In this document: positions 55,690 to 63,704 of the stretch, piece after piece
Layout: every line of letters begins with the position of its first letter
Position numbering within the stretch: position 1 is the stretch's first letter
Source: Solirubrobacter sp963848475
Lineage (GTDB): Bacteria > Actinomycetota > Thermoleophilia > Solirubrobacterales > Solirubrobacteraceae
Length of the DNA stretch: 64,000 nucleotides
Assembly: GCA_963848475.1 (NCBI GenBank)
Contig: CAWKDW010000016.1
Coordinates: 62,001 to 126,000 of the forward strand
Direction of reading: 5' to 3'
Notes under the pieces: generated by a model
Told to the model about the DNA's origin: nothing
The model's input: the letters and a program-made list of their open reading frames with translations, nothing else
Databases searched by the model: none
Translations under genes and position numbers: made by a program

Positions 55690-56612
55690 GCGGCGCGCCG
55701 CGCGGCCCGGAGGGACGCCAGGACCGCGAGCGTTCGCGCCCTGACCGCCTCCGGGCGCTCGTAGACGTCTCGTTCCGTGAAGCGCAGGACGGTGTAGCCG
55801 GCGGCTCTGAGGCGGCGGTCGCGGTTGGCGTCGTCGCGCCTGGCCCTCGGTCGGCCGTGGCCGGGGCCGTCGATCTCGACGACGAGCCGTTCCCGCGGCC
55901 AGTGGCAGTCGACCTCCTCGCCGAGGAGCTTCGTGTTCACCAGCGGGTTCTCGGGGCGGATGAGCGCGTGGAACGCCCGCTCGGCCTTGCTCCGGAACCC
56001 CGCGCCGCCTGCGGCGTGGATGGCCAGTGCCTGCTCGAGCACGTGGAGGTTGCGGCGGCCGTTGGCGCGGGCCATCGCGTCGCGGGTGGCGAGTTCGCTG
56101 AAGAGGCCACGGAAGGCCGCCTCGTGGATCACGTTCGCGAGCTCCTGCGGGGTCAGGACGTCGCTGAGATCGACCAGCATGCGCGCGACCGTCGTCACCG
56201 GGATCCCGTGGAAGGTCGTGAGGTCGCGGGGGTCGAGCTTGCGGTAGCGATGGACTTGGACGCCCTCGAGGGTGCGGAGCCGCGGTGAAACGACAGCGAT
56301 GAGGAGGGATCGATGCCGCGTGAATCCACGGAGCTCCGCAAGGGCCATGTGGCTGAGCGCGGAGCCCTCGCCAGCGCCGAGAACGGCTGCGAGGAACTGC
56401 GCCTCACGCGAGAGCGGCGCCGGCCCGAGGGAATAGACGCCGCGATGGCGCCGATGGAGAAACCCGCTGGCCACGCGTTTTGCGATCGCCTGGCGTGTTA
56501 GTCCGGCCGCGAGGAGCTGCCGGTGGGTGATGAGGTCCTTTTGCCGCGCCGCCACCGCTTCGAGCGTGGGGGTGTGTCGACCAGGACAACTGTCAGTTGA
56601 CGTTCCGGACAC
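55686..56612 (-). CDS. AbiEi-type N-domain fused to a DUF559-like endonuclease domain
   Basis: About 308 residues. N-terminal winged helix (KDLITHRQLLAAGLTRQAIA, RVASGFLHRRHRGVYSLGP) as in AbiEi antitoxin domains. The middle part (GIPVTTVARMLVDLSDVLTP) is typical of actinobacterial members. The C-terminal PD-(D/E)XK-like domain reads VDCHWPRERLVVEIDGPGHG ... RAAGYTVLRFTERDVYERPE. Such proteins are numerous in actinobacteria and not proven defence genes; no toxin partner is present. The GTG at 56612 is used because longer starts would run into the tRNA gene. Confidence 0.7.
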   Translation of the reverse strand: MSGTSTDSCPGRHTPTLEAVAARQKDLITHRQLLAAGLTRQAIAKRVASGFLHRRHRGVYSLGPAPLSREAQFLAAVLGAGEGSALSHMALAELRGFTRHRSLLIAVVSPRLRTLEGVQVHRYRKLDPRDLTTFHGIPVTTVARMLVDLSDVLTPQELANVIHEAAFRGLFSELATRDAMARANGRRNLHVLEQALAIHAAGGAGFRSKAERAFHALIRPENPLVNTKLLGEEVDCHWPRERLVVEIDGPGHGRPRARRDDANRDRRLRAAGYTVLRFTERDVYERPEAVRARTLAVLASLRAARRAA

Positions 56613-56696
56613 ACCCCCATGATCGGGGCGGTCGCTGACACCGAACAAGACCGAAATGCCACGGTTCTGTGACAAATCAGCCACCCAAGACGAAGC

Positions 56697-56767
56697 TGCC
56701 GGGCAGGGACTCGAACCCCAACTCCCAGATCCAGAGACTGGTGTGCTGCCAATTACACCACCCGGCA
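56697..56767 (-). tRNA. tRNA-Gln (anticodon CUG)
   Basis: 71 bases. The acceptor arm pairs tgccggg with cccggca, the T arm has GGTTCGAGTCC, and the anticodon loop reads ctCTGga, which decodes CAG. No CCA is encoded. The innermost anticodon-stem pair looks like a T-T mismatch. Confidence 0.9.
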
Positions 56768-56782
56768 AGGGGTGCGGCGAGC

Positions 56783-56788
56783 AGTATA
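56783..56788 (-). promoter_or_regulatory. -10 box for tRNA-Gln
   Basis: TATACT on the minus strand, 15 bases before the tRNA 5' end. It implies a leader of about nine bases. No good -35 hexamer is visible. Confidence 0.45.
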
Positions 56789-56927
56789 GGACCCGCTGGA
56801 TCGCCCGCCCGGCGGCAGGTCCCGGACCACTCCGTCCGTCGTCCTTCCCGGACTGTATTCTCGGCGCTACATTGCAGGTCGGCCCAGCGGGAGCGCCCGC
56901 TCCTCCAAGACGAGGGATCCGCTCGTA

Positions 56928-57686
56928 ATGCCAGACGCCGCCAACGGCTCAGTACAGCTTCTCGAAGAGGATCCCGATCTCGCGCGGGGGCTAGACCCAC
57001 GGCGTGTCCGGGAGGTCAGCCAGCGGCTGTTCGCGCGCTCGATCGATGTTCCCCGTGGTCCGTGGTCCCCTGCGCGTGCGCTCGCGGGTGGCACGAACCC
57101 GATCGGGTTGCTGGTGCTCGACGGCCTGCTCGTCCGCGAGGCGATCGTGGGCGACCACCCGTGCGCCGAACTGCTCGGCCCCGGCGATCTGCTCAGGGCG
57201 TGGGAGGATCGCGACGCCGAGGTCCTGCTGCCGCGAACGGTCGAGTGGAGCGCGCTGAGCACGGTCCGCCTCGCGGTGATCGACCAGGCGCTCGCCGTGC
57301 GCGCCGCGCAGTGGCCGGAGATCTTCGCCGCGCTCGTCGAGCGCGCGGCCCGGCGTGCCGAGCGCCTCGTCGTGATGCAAGCGATCGCCCACCTCACCCG
57401 CGTGGACGACCGTCTGCTGGCTCTGCTGTGGTGCCTGGCGGAGCGCTGGGGACGCGTCGCGCCCAACGGCGTCGTCGTCTCACTGCGCCTGCCCCACCGC
57501 ACGCTGGCGGGGATGGTCGGCGCTCGCCGACCATCCGTCACCACCGCGCTCGGGCAGCTGATCACCCGCGGCGAGGTCGAGCGCCGGCCCGACGGCGGCT
57601 GGCTGCTGCTCGGCGACCCGCCTGAGGCCCGGCAGCGCCCGGTGCCGGACCCGCCCACCATCGCCCTCGAGCGCCACAGCGCATAA
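56928..57686 (+). CDS. Crp/Fnr-family transcriptional regulator
   Basis: 252 residues. A degenerate cyclic-nucleotide-binding beta-roll (LLVLDGLLVREAIVGDHPCA, ELLGPGDLLRAWEDRDAEVL), a long helix, then a winged helix whose recognition region is LPHRTLAGMVGARRPSVTTA and wing RGEVERRPDGGWLLL. The beta-roll lacks a clear cAMP phosphate cassette, so the ligand is unknown. A six-base-arm hairpin (agcggg / cccgct, 56886-56901) lies in its leader and could be an operator. Confidence 0.8.
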   Translation: MPDAANGSVQLLEEDPDLARGLDPRRVREVSQRLFARSIDVPRGPWSPARALAGGTNPIGLLVLDGLLVREAIVGDHPCAELLGPGDLLRAWEDRDAEVLLPRTVEWSALSTVRLAVIDQALAVRAAQWPEIFAALVERAARRAERLVVMQAIAHLTRVDDRLLALLWCLAERWGRVAPNGVVVSLRLPHRTLAGMVGARRPSVTTALGQLITRGEVERRPDGGWLLLGDPPEARQRPVPDPPTIALERHSA

Positions 57687-57717
57687 GCGGGGTCCGGAGG
57701 GCGGCGGCCCCCGGTGA

Positions 57718-57792
57718 CAGTAGATCGGCGGTGGCGGCCCGTCCCGGGGAAGGGACGGACCGCCTGCCGCTCGCGCCACCGATTGCCTACTG
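57718..57792. other. Extended imperfect hairpin between convergent genes
   Basis: Three stacked helices: cagtag with ctactg (57718-57723 / 57787-57792), ggtggcg with cgccacc (57730-57736 / 57774-57780), and ggcccgtccc with gggacggacc (57736-57745 / 57752-57761, one mismatch), capped by a short GA-rich loop. It may be a bidirectional terminator or part of a structured RNA. It does not carry the SRP RNA core. Confidence 0.45.
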
Positions 57793-57864
57793 GGCCCAGG
57801 GCGGAGGGGTGCCCTTGTTTCGCAGGCGGAGCGCGGGGTAGCGCTCCGGCGGCGGCGAGTTCAT
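57787..57864 (-). CDS. Possible 25-residue peptide in frame after the TrkA stop
   Basis: ATG-started frame reading MNSPPPERYPALRLRNK and ending KGTPPPWAQ. It is in the same frame as the TrkA-type gene that ends 30 bases before, separated by a single TAA, and its stop falls inside the hairpin. There is no clear ribosome-binding site. It could be an independent micropeptide or read-through tail, or mean nothing. Confidence 0.25.
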   Translation of the reverse strand: MNSPPPERYPALRLRNKGTPPPWAQ

Positions 57865-57894
57865 CTTGACTGCGAATGGTACGGGAATCCGGCC

Positions 57895-58581
57895 TTAGCC
57901 GTCGCCGTTTGCTCCTACGAAGATTGCGGTGATGTCTTCCTCGATGCCCGGATCGAGCACGACGAGCACCTCGTCGCCCGCCTTGACGACGGTGTCGGCC
58001 TTCGGCACGAAGCCCGATCCGCCGCGCAGGACGGAGATCACGAGCGCGCCGTCGGGCAGCCCGATCTGCGCGATCTCGAGCCCCGCAGCCGGCGACTCGT
58101 CAGACACGACGAGCTCGATGATCTCCAACCGCTCCTCAGGCAGATCGAGCAGGTGGACGAGGCCGTAGCGCGGCACCTCGTGCTCGATCAGGCGCAGGAT
58201 CAGGTCGGTCGCGCTCACCGCGGGCTGGATGCCGAGCAGCTTGAAATGGTCCAGGTTGCGGGGGTTATTGACGCGGGCGATGATCCGCTCGCAGAGGTAC
58301 TTCTCCTTGGCGACCTGGCAGATCAGCAGGTTGTCCTCGTCATCGCCGGTGACCGCGACCACGAGGTCAGCGCGCTGGATGCCGGCGCGCTCGAGCACCC
58401 ACAGCTCGGTGGCGTCGCCGTACTGGACGGCGTGCTCGAGCTCCTGCTCGACGGTCAGGTAGCGGCGGCGGTCCTGCTCGACGCAGGTGACCTCGTGCCC
58501 CTTCTCAAGCAGCTCGCGCGCGAGGTTCCAGCCCACTTTGCCGGCGCCCGCGATGATGACGTAGAGCCCGTTCTCCATCAT
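57895..58581 (-). CDS. TrkA-family potassium regulatory subunit (RCK-N + RCK-C)
   Basis: 228 residues. N-terminal Rossmann domain YVIIAGAGKVGWNLARELLE with the NAD-contact EVTCVEQD, then ADLVVAVTGDDEDNLLICQV. The C-terminal RCK-C domain (SPAAGLEIAQIGLPDGALVI, VVKAGDEVLVVLDPG) completes a full TrkA-type gating protein. Overlaps the preceding TrkA-like gene in ATGA. No TrkH/TrkG channel gene is present; two APC-type permeases lie upstream and may be the partners. Confidence 0.85.
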   Translation of the reverse strand: MMENGLYVIIAGAGKVGWNLARELLEKGHEVTCVEQDRRRYLTVEQELEHAVQYGDATELWVLERAGIQRADLVVAVTGDDEDNLLICQVAKEKYLCERIIARVNNPRNLDHFKLLGIQPAVSATDLILRLIEHEVPRYGLVHLLDLPEERLEIIELVVSDESPAAGLEIAQIGLPDGALVISVLRGGSGFVPKADTVVKAGDEVLVVLDPGIEEDITAIFVGANGDG

Positions 58582-59006
58582 TTGGCGCCGCCCAACGCGG
58601 CTTCCTGCAGCTGCTCGATGGCGATCTGCGTCGGGCAGATCGTCTGCAAGCCCTGCTCGGAGTACCAGGCCGCGCGGCGCGGATCGAGCACGCGGGCGAT
58701 CACGCGCTCGACCTTGAACCGTCGCTGGGCGATCTGCGCCACGACGAGGTTCGTGTTGTCGCCGTTGGTGGAGGCGATGAAGACGTCGGCGTCCTCGACG
58801 CCGGCCTCGATCAGCGCGTCGACCTCGAGCGCCGTCCCGATCGTGAAGCGGCCTCCCGCCTCTTCCCACGAGCGCCCGAGCTCGACGTCCAACCGCTCAT
58901 GCGAAAGCGGGTCCTCATCGAGGACCGACACGATATGGCCACCGCCAAGGGCTGACGTGGCAAGGGCGGCTCCCACGCGCCCCGCTCCAACCACGAGTAC
59001 GAACAC
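58578..59006 (-). CDS. TrkA N-domain protein (RCK-N only)
   Basis: 142 residues, only the NAD-binding domain: FVLVVGAGRVGAALATSALG, HIVSVLDEDPLSHERL, then VDALIEAGVEDADVFIASTN and NLVVAQIAQRRFKVERVIAR. No RCK-C follows. GTG start. It probably pairs with the two-domain TrkA-type protein encoded next, forming a mixed regulatory ring. Confidence 0.85.
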   Translation of the reverse strand: MFVLVVGAGRVGAALATSALGGGHIVSVLDEDPLSHERLDVELGRSWEEAGGRFTIGTALEVDALIEAGVEDADVFIASTNGDNTNLVVAQIAQRRFKVERVIARVLDPRRAAWYSEQGLQTICPTQIAIEQLQEAALGGAK

Positions 59007-59016
59007 CGGCAGAACC

Positions 59017-61005
59017 CTAGCGAGACGCGCCCGGATCGGACACGCCGTCGGTGCTCGCGACGGAATGCCCGAGCGGCAGTGGCGGCTCGGAGGGCACCGG
59101 ACCCGTCGGATCGAGCGCCCGCGCGGCGGGCGGAGCGGTCAGGATCACCCGGCAGTGGGCCTTGTTGACGACGTAGCGGGTCGTCTCCCCCACGCTGGTG
59201 TCGTGCAGGCCCGGCTTGCCGCCCAGCTTCAGGCCGCCGCCGACGCGCGTCGGCTCCTCGGCGGCGAGCACGACCGCCTCGACCCCGCGCCGCTTGGCCT
59301 CCTTGACGATCGCCTCGCCCGCCCTACGGGCGCGCACGACGGCCGTGGCGACCTCGACCCCCTCGTACTCCTCGCCAACCGCCTTCGCCCGCTTCAGGGC
59401 CGCCCTGGCGCGCTTGAGCTCCGCGTCCGGGACCCGCGTGTCGAGCGGGAGCGACATCGGCACCTCGAAGATCCACAGTGCCTCGATCACCGCGCCGCCC
59501 TCGTCGGCGCTCTCCTCGGCGGCGAGCCGGCCGGCGGTCTGCATGATGTCGTCGTCCAGCGGCGTGCCGAGGACCGGGACGAGCATCGAGCCGAACTCGG
59601 CCTCCGCGATCCGCCGGGTCAGCGCCGCTTCGGGCACCGTGACGCGCTTGAGGACCGGCTTGCCCGCCGAGACCCGGTAGCCGACGTAGAGCGAGATGCC
59701 CGAGACCATCCAGACCACGCCGACCCAACGTGAATCGCCGTGCTCGGCCATCAGGGCGAGGAACGCGATCGACGACATCACCACGCACAGCACGCCGAAG
59801 ACCGGCAGCTCGCCACCGCGGAAGCGGATGTTGAGCGGCATCTTGTACGGCCGGTCGCGGTCGGGCTCCTTGTAGCGCAGCCGCACGACCGAGAGGCCGA
59901 CGATCGTGAACGCGATCGTCGCCCCGAAGGCGCAGATCGCGGCCAGGAACTCGAGGTCGGCCGGGATCAGCAGGCAGATCGAGGCCACCGCGCCGAAGAG
60001 GATGATCCCGACCGGCGTGGCCCGCGTCCGGTGCAGCGAACCGACGCGCGCCGGAATCTGACGGTTGACGGCGAGCGCATAGCCCAACCGCGAGAGGCCG
60101 AGCATGGCGGCCTGGGCGGCGCTCACGAGGATCACGACCGCGGAGATCGCGACCAGGTACTTCAGCGGCTCGCGCAGCCACGCCTGCTGGAAGGAGTCGG
60201 CGACGCCCAGGAGCGGCGCCTCGACCCATTCGGACCCCGTCTGCGGCAGCACCGAGGAGGCGACGAGCGCGATTCCCAGATACGGCACCATCGCGGCCAC
60301 GAGCCGCACGCCGATCAGCCGGCGCAGGCCGGCGCGGCCGATCTTGACCTGGCCGGCCAGCCCCGAGGACGCGTCGATCCCGCTGAAGGCCACCAGCACG
60401 AGCGGGAACGCGAAGACCATGTCCTCCAGCGAGGGCGAGCCGGCGATCTCCGCCGGATCGGTCAGCACCTCCGGCTGGAACAGCAGCGCCATCCCGAGCG
60501 CCACGATCAGCAGTTGCAGGACGAGGTCCCCGAGCACCAGGACCGCCGCGCGCTCGAAGCGCCGCGGCCCGCCGCCGCGGATCGCGACCAGCGTGACGTA
60601 GAGCACGATCGCGCTCCCGATCAGGAACTCGCTGAAGCCGTGGCTGAAGCCGCTCCAGAACACCCCGAGGTAGTCGGTCGTGGCGAACGAGCAGAGCGCG
60701 ACGAGGATCAGGTAGTCCAGGCAGATCGCCCAGCCCGCGATGAAGCTGACGAGCTCGTTGAAGGCGTAGCGGGCGATCACGGTCGCCCCGCCGCGCTCCT
60801 GGTGCAGCGACGCGCCCTCGACGTAGCAGGGCACGATCACGGCGAAGAGCACGCCACCGGCCAGGAACACCGCCCACGTGAGCCCGAGGGCGCGCTCCGC
60901 GACGAGCCCGGTCGAGAAGTAGATCGAGGCGGCGATGAAGCCCTGGACGATCCCGAACAGCGCCGGGCTGCCGAGCTGCTTCTTGAGCGGGCCTGGGCGC
61001 TGCAT
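59017..61005 (-). CDS. APC permease with C-terminal USP-like domain (1)
   Basis: 662 residues. Twelve-helix amino-acid/polyamine/organocation permease: GIVQGFIAASIYFSTGLVAE, VEGASLHQERGGATVIARYA, FSGIDASSGLAGQVKIGRAG and GLSRLGYALAVNRQIPARVG. The last 180 residues are a cytoplasmic alpha/beta universal-stress-like domain (FGSMLVPVLGTPLDDDIMQT, HCRVILTAPPAAR). This architecture is that of KimA/YdaO-type K+ importers, where the tail binds c-di-AMP. TrkA-like genes downstream support a potassium role, but amino-acid transport cannot be excluded. Confidence 0.8.
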   Translation of the reverse strand: MQRPGPLKKQLGSPALFGIVQGFIAASIYFSTGLVAERALGLTWAVFLAGGVLFAVIVPCYVEGASLHQERGGATVIARYAFNELVSFIAGWAICLDYLILVALCSFATTDYLGVFWSGFSHGFSEFLIGSAIVLYVTLVAIRGGGPRRFERAAVLVLGDLVLQLLIVALGMALLFQPEVLTDPAEIAGSPSLEDMVFAFPLVLVAFSGIDASSGLAGQVKIGRAGLRRLIGVRLVAAMVPYLGIALVASSVLPQTGSEWVEAPLLGVADSFQQAWLREPLKYLVAISAVVILVSAAQAAMLGLSRLGYALAVNRQIPARVGSLHRTRATPVGIILFGAVASICLLIPADLEFLAAICAFGATIAFTIVGLSVVRLRYKEPDRDRPYKMPLNIRFRGGELPVFGVLCVVMSSIAFLALMAEHGDSRWVGVVWMVSGISLYVGYRVSAGKPVLKRVTVPEAALTRRIAEAEFGSMLVPVLGTPLDDDIMQTAGRLAAEESADEGGAVIEALWIFEVPMSLPLDTRVPDAELKRARAALKRAKAVGEEYEGVEVATAVVRARRAGEAIVKEAKRRGVEAVVLAAEEPTRVGGGLKLGGKPGLHDTSVGETTRYVVNKAHCRVILTAPPAARALDPTGPVPSEPPLPLGHSVASTDGVSDPGASR

Positions 61006-61182
61006 CTAGAGCTTGCGCTCCACGTAGAGCCGCCCGGCGCCCGCGGCGATGAAGAGGACGCCGAGCAGCAGCCCGATCGCGACCCCGCCGACGCCGGCGG
61101 CCAGCGTCCGCACGATCAGGGCGATCCCGATCAGGATCATCAGCACCGGCAGCACGGTCCCCCTCACGCCCACGCTCCGCAT
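61006..61182 (-). CDS. Small two-helix membrane protein between the APC permeases
   Basis: 58 residues. Two hydrophobic helices (VLPVLMILIGIALIVRTLA and GVAIGLLLGVLFIAAGAGRL) and a basic end YVERKL. Its start overlaps the 3' end of the second permease gene by 19 bases, and its stop abuts the start of the first permease gene. It is thus part of the same operon and may be a transporter subunit. No family recognised. Confidence 0.6.
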   Translation of the reverse strand: MRSVGVRGTVLPVLMILIGIALIVRTLAAGVGGVAIGLLLGVLFIAAGAGRLYVERKL

Positions 61183-63149
61183 GGCCGTGCCGGTGTCACT
61201 GGTCCGGTCGAACCCGTCGTCTGTCTCATGCGGTCAGTGCCCGTTCCAGCGCCCGCTGACGGCGCGCGCTCAGGCGCCGGAGCGGACTCGATGATGACCC
61301 GGCACGGGCGCTCGGCCAGCACGGTCTCGAGCGTCTTGCCGAACAGCGAGGCGCCGTTGACGCGCCGCGGCAGCGGCATCACGATCGCGGCCGCGCGCAT
61401 GTCGACCGCCTCCTCGACGATCCGCCGCCCGGCCTGGCCGGAGCGGACGCGCTCGACGTGCCCGGAGACGCGAGCGCCGGCCTGCACGCGGGCCTGCTCG
61501 ATGAGCGACTCCGCGGCGGCCTCCTCCTCGGGCATCGGCGCGTCGATCGCGAGCGCGCTCGGCACCGTGACGATCGCGAGCACGTGGATCCCGCGCCGGC
61601 GCCGCGCGGCGAGCTTGGCCGCGGTCGCGACCACCGACTCGTCATAGAGGTCCGCCGCCATCGGCACCAGCACCGAGTCGTACTCGGCCTCGTGATCGAC
61701 GACCGGCTGCGCGATCGCGACCTTGTGCGTCGAGGTCAGGTCCAGCCCCTGGGCGCGGCGGTAGAGCATGTAGACGACGACGCCGAGCGACAACCAGGCC
61801 ACGCCGGTGATCGCGACCGCCGGGTGCAGGCTGACGGTGACGACGAACGCCGCGGCCGTACCCAGCCCGCCGATGACCGCGAACATCGGGATGTCGCGCC
61901 CGCGGATCGTCATGTTCCCGGGCGGCCGGTAGGGCCGCGGGATCTCGGGCTTGGCTATTCGCAGCCGGATCAGCGCCAGATGGGCGATCGTGAACGACAG
62001 CATCGCTCCGAACGCGTACAGGTTGCCGAGGAACGCGGCCTGGCCCGGGAGCGTGATCAGGATCGCGGCGACCGCGAAGACGAGGATCCCGATCCACGGC
62101 GTGCGGTACTTCGGGTGCAGCTGACGCAGCTGATCCGGTAACTGGCGGTGGATGCCCATCGAGTAGACGAGCCGGGAGACGCCGATCAGCCCGGCGTTGG
62201 TGGCCAGGAAGAGGATCGTCGCGGCCAGGATCCCGACGTAGATCTCCGATGGTCGCTGGAACACGCCCAGGTTGAGGTTCGCGACGACGCCCGCGATCGG
62301 GTCGCCCGCGTAGCCGCCCTGCTCCTCGGTCAGGCCCAGCAGCGTCGTGTACTCGCCGTCCGGCCCCTGCGTGACCGGCAGCGCGACGAGCGCGACGGCC
62401 GGCAGCGTGAAGTAGATGGCGAAGACGGCGATCGCGACGCGCTTGATCGCGGCCGGGATCGTCCGTACCTCGTCCTTGGCCTCCTCGGCCATGTTCGAGA
62501 TCGTCTCGATGCCCGTGTAGGCGATCATCCCGATCGGGATCGCGAGGATGAAGTCCTTCCACGTCGGCGCGATGCCGAGCGTCACGTTCGCGGTCAACTG
62601 GCCGGGGTTGGCGCCCACGACGAGCACCGCGCCGACGATCACCAGCAGCACCTGGGTCAGGAAGTCGACGACCGCGAGCGCGATGTTCAGGCCCGCCGAC
62701 TCCTTGGCCCCGACGATGTTGATGGCGGCCAGGATCGCGATGATGATCGCGCCCGCGATGATGTCCCCCGGCGCGTGGCGCAGCGCGTCCCAGAAGACGC
62801 TGCCGAGGTAGTGCGGCACGAAGAAGGCCGAGATCGCGACCGTCACCACGTAGTTGAGCATCTGGCCCCAGGCGGCGAAGAACGACCAGAACTCGTTGAA
62901 CGCGCGCCGCGCGAAGCTCGAGGAGCCGCCCGCCTCCGGGTACATCGCCGTCGCCTCGGCGTAGGTCGCCGCGGTGCAGAGGAAGAAGATGCCGGTGATC
63001 ACGAAGACCACCGGTGTGAGACCCAGCGCGTAGGAGGCGACAAGGCCGAGCGCGTAATAGATCGATGACCCGACGTTCCCGTAGGCCGTCGAGAAGAGGG
63101 CGTTCACCCCCAGGACCCGCTCCAGTCCTTCCAGCCGGCGTCTTGCCAT
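61164..63149 (-). CDS. APC permease with C-terminal USP-like domain (2)
   Basis: 661 residues. N-terminal LFSTAYGNVGSSIYYALGLV, TYAEATAMYPEAGGSSSFAR, GMIAYTGIETISNMAEEAKD, GVSRLVYSMGIHRQLPDQLR mark the APC fold. The C-terminal domain (YDSVLVPMAADLYDESVVAT, RGIHVLAIVTVPSALA, PLPRRVNGASLFGKTLETVL) is USP-like. Similar in plan to the first permease gene yet clearly diverged, so the pair is an old duplication or a heteromeric system. First gene of the potassium-type operon that ends with the TrkA proteins. Confidence 0.8.
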   Translation of the reverse strand: MARRRLEGLERVLGVNALFSTAYGNVGSSIYYALGLVASYALGLTPVVFVITGIFFLCTAATYAEATAMYPEAGGSSSFARRAFNEFWSFFAAWGQMLNYVVTVAISAFFVPHYLGSVFWDALRHAPGDIIAGAIIIAILAAINIVGAKESAGLNIALAVVDFLTQVLLVIVGAVLVVGANPGQLTANVTLGIAPTWKDFILAIPIGMIAYTGIETISNMAEEAKDEVRTIPAAIKRVAIAVFAIYFTLPAVALVALPVTQGPDGEYTTLLGLTEEQGGYAGDPIAGVVANLNLGVFQRPSEIYVGILAATILFLATNAGLIGVSRLVYSMGIHRQLPDQLRQLHPKYRTPWIGILVFAVAAILITLPGQAAFLGNLYAFGAMLSFTIAHLALIRLRIAKPEIPRPYRPPGNMTIRGRDIPMFAVIGGLGTAAAFVVTVSLHPAVAITGVAWLSLGVVVYMLYRRAQGLDLTSTHKVAIAQPVVDHEAEYDSVLVPMAADLYDESVVATAAKLAARRRRGIHVLAIVTVPSALAIDAPMPEEEAAAESLIEQARVQAGARVSGHVERVRSGQAGRRIVEEAVDMRAAAIVMPLPRRVNGASLFGKTLETVLAERPCRVIIESAPAPERAPSAGAGTGTDRMRQTTGSTGPVTPARPCGAWA

Positions 63150-63176
63150 TCCTCAGCGCGATTCTAGGATCACGGC

Positions 63177-63704
63177 ATGGACCCGGCACTGCTGGTCGTC
63201 GATGTGCAACAAGGTTTTGACGACTCCGACTACTGGGGCGAGCGCAACAACCCCGCCTGCGAAGGCAACATCGTCGCCCTGATCGCCCACGCGCGTGAGC
63301 GCGGCTGGCCGCTCGTCTACATCCGCCACGACTCCGACGAGCCCGCCTCGCCGCTGCGCCCGGGCCAACCGGGCAACGACTTCAAGGCGATCATCGCCGG
63401 CGAGCCCGACGTGCTGGTCTCCAAGCAGACCAACTCGTGCTTCTACGGCGAGCCCGATCTGCACGGCTGGCTGCAGGAGCGCGGGATCGAGACGCTCGTC
63501 CTGTGCGGGATCACGACCAACCACTGCTGCGAGACGACCGCCCGGATGGGCGGCAACCTCGGTTATGACGTCCGCTTCGTGCTCGACGCGACGCACACGT
63601 TCAACCGCGGCGACATGACCGCGGACGAACTCGGCCATGCGACGGCGACGAACCTCAATGGGGAGTTCGCCACCGTCGTCACGACCGAAGAGGTAATCGC
63701 TTAG
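63177..63704 (+). CDS. Isochorismatase-family cysteine hydrolase
   Basis: 175 residues. Catalytic triad visible: Asp in LLVVDVQQGF, Lys in VSKQTNSCFYG and Cys in LCGITTNHCCETTARMGG. LDATHTFNRGD is the following conserved loop. Members hydrolyse N-carbamoyl compounds, nicotinamide or isochorismate; this one resembles the amidohydrolase-like group. Divergent from the APC gene; overlaps the convergent pyrophosphatase gene by four bases. Confidence 0.85.
   Translation: MDPALLVVDVQQGFDDSDYWGERNNPACEGNIVALIAHARERGWPLVYIRHDSDEPASPLRPGQPGNDFKAIIAGEPDVLVSKQTNSCFYGEPDLHGWLQERGIETLVLCGITTNHCCETTARMGGNLGYDVRFVLDATHTFNRGDMTADELGHATATNLNGEFATVVTTEEVIA

Noticed and set aside
55686..56612. A defence or toxin-antitoxin module
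   Set aside because: The AbiEi-like domain is fused to an endonuclease-like fold and has no toxin partner; this architecture is very common in actinobacteria, so a defence claim is not supported here.
56613..56768. Longer start for the AbiEi/DUF559-type gene at 56768
   Set aside because: It would translate straight through tRNA-Gln on the same strand; the GTG at 56612 is compatible with the domain start.
57718..57792. Signal-recognition-particle RNA or another housekeeping RNA
   Set aside because: The hairpin lacks the conserved SRP asymmetric-loop and GGAA-tetraloop core, and its place between convergent stops fits a terminator better.
59740..61647. 635-codon frame on the plus strand
   Set aside because: Antisense to the two APC permease genes; composition dominated by Arg, Asp, Glu and His with no fold signature.
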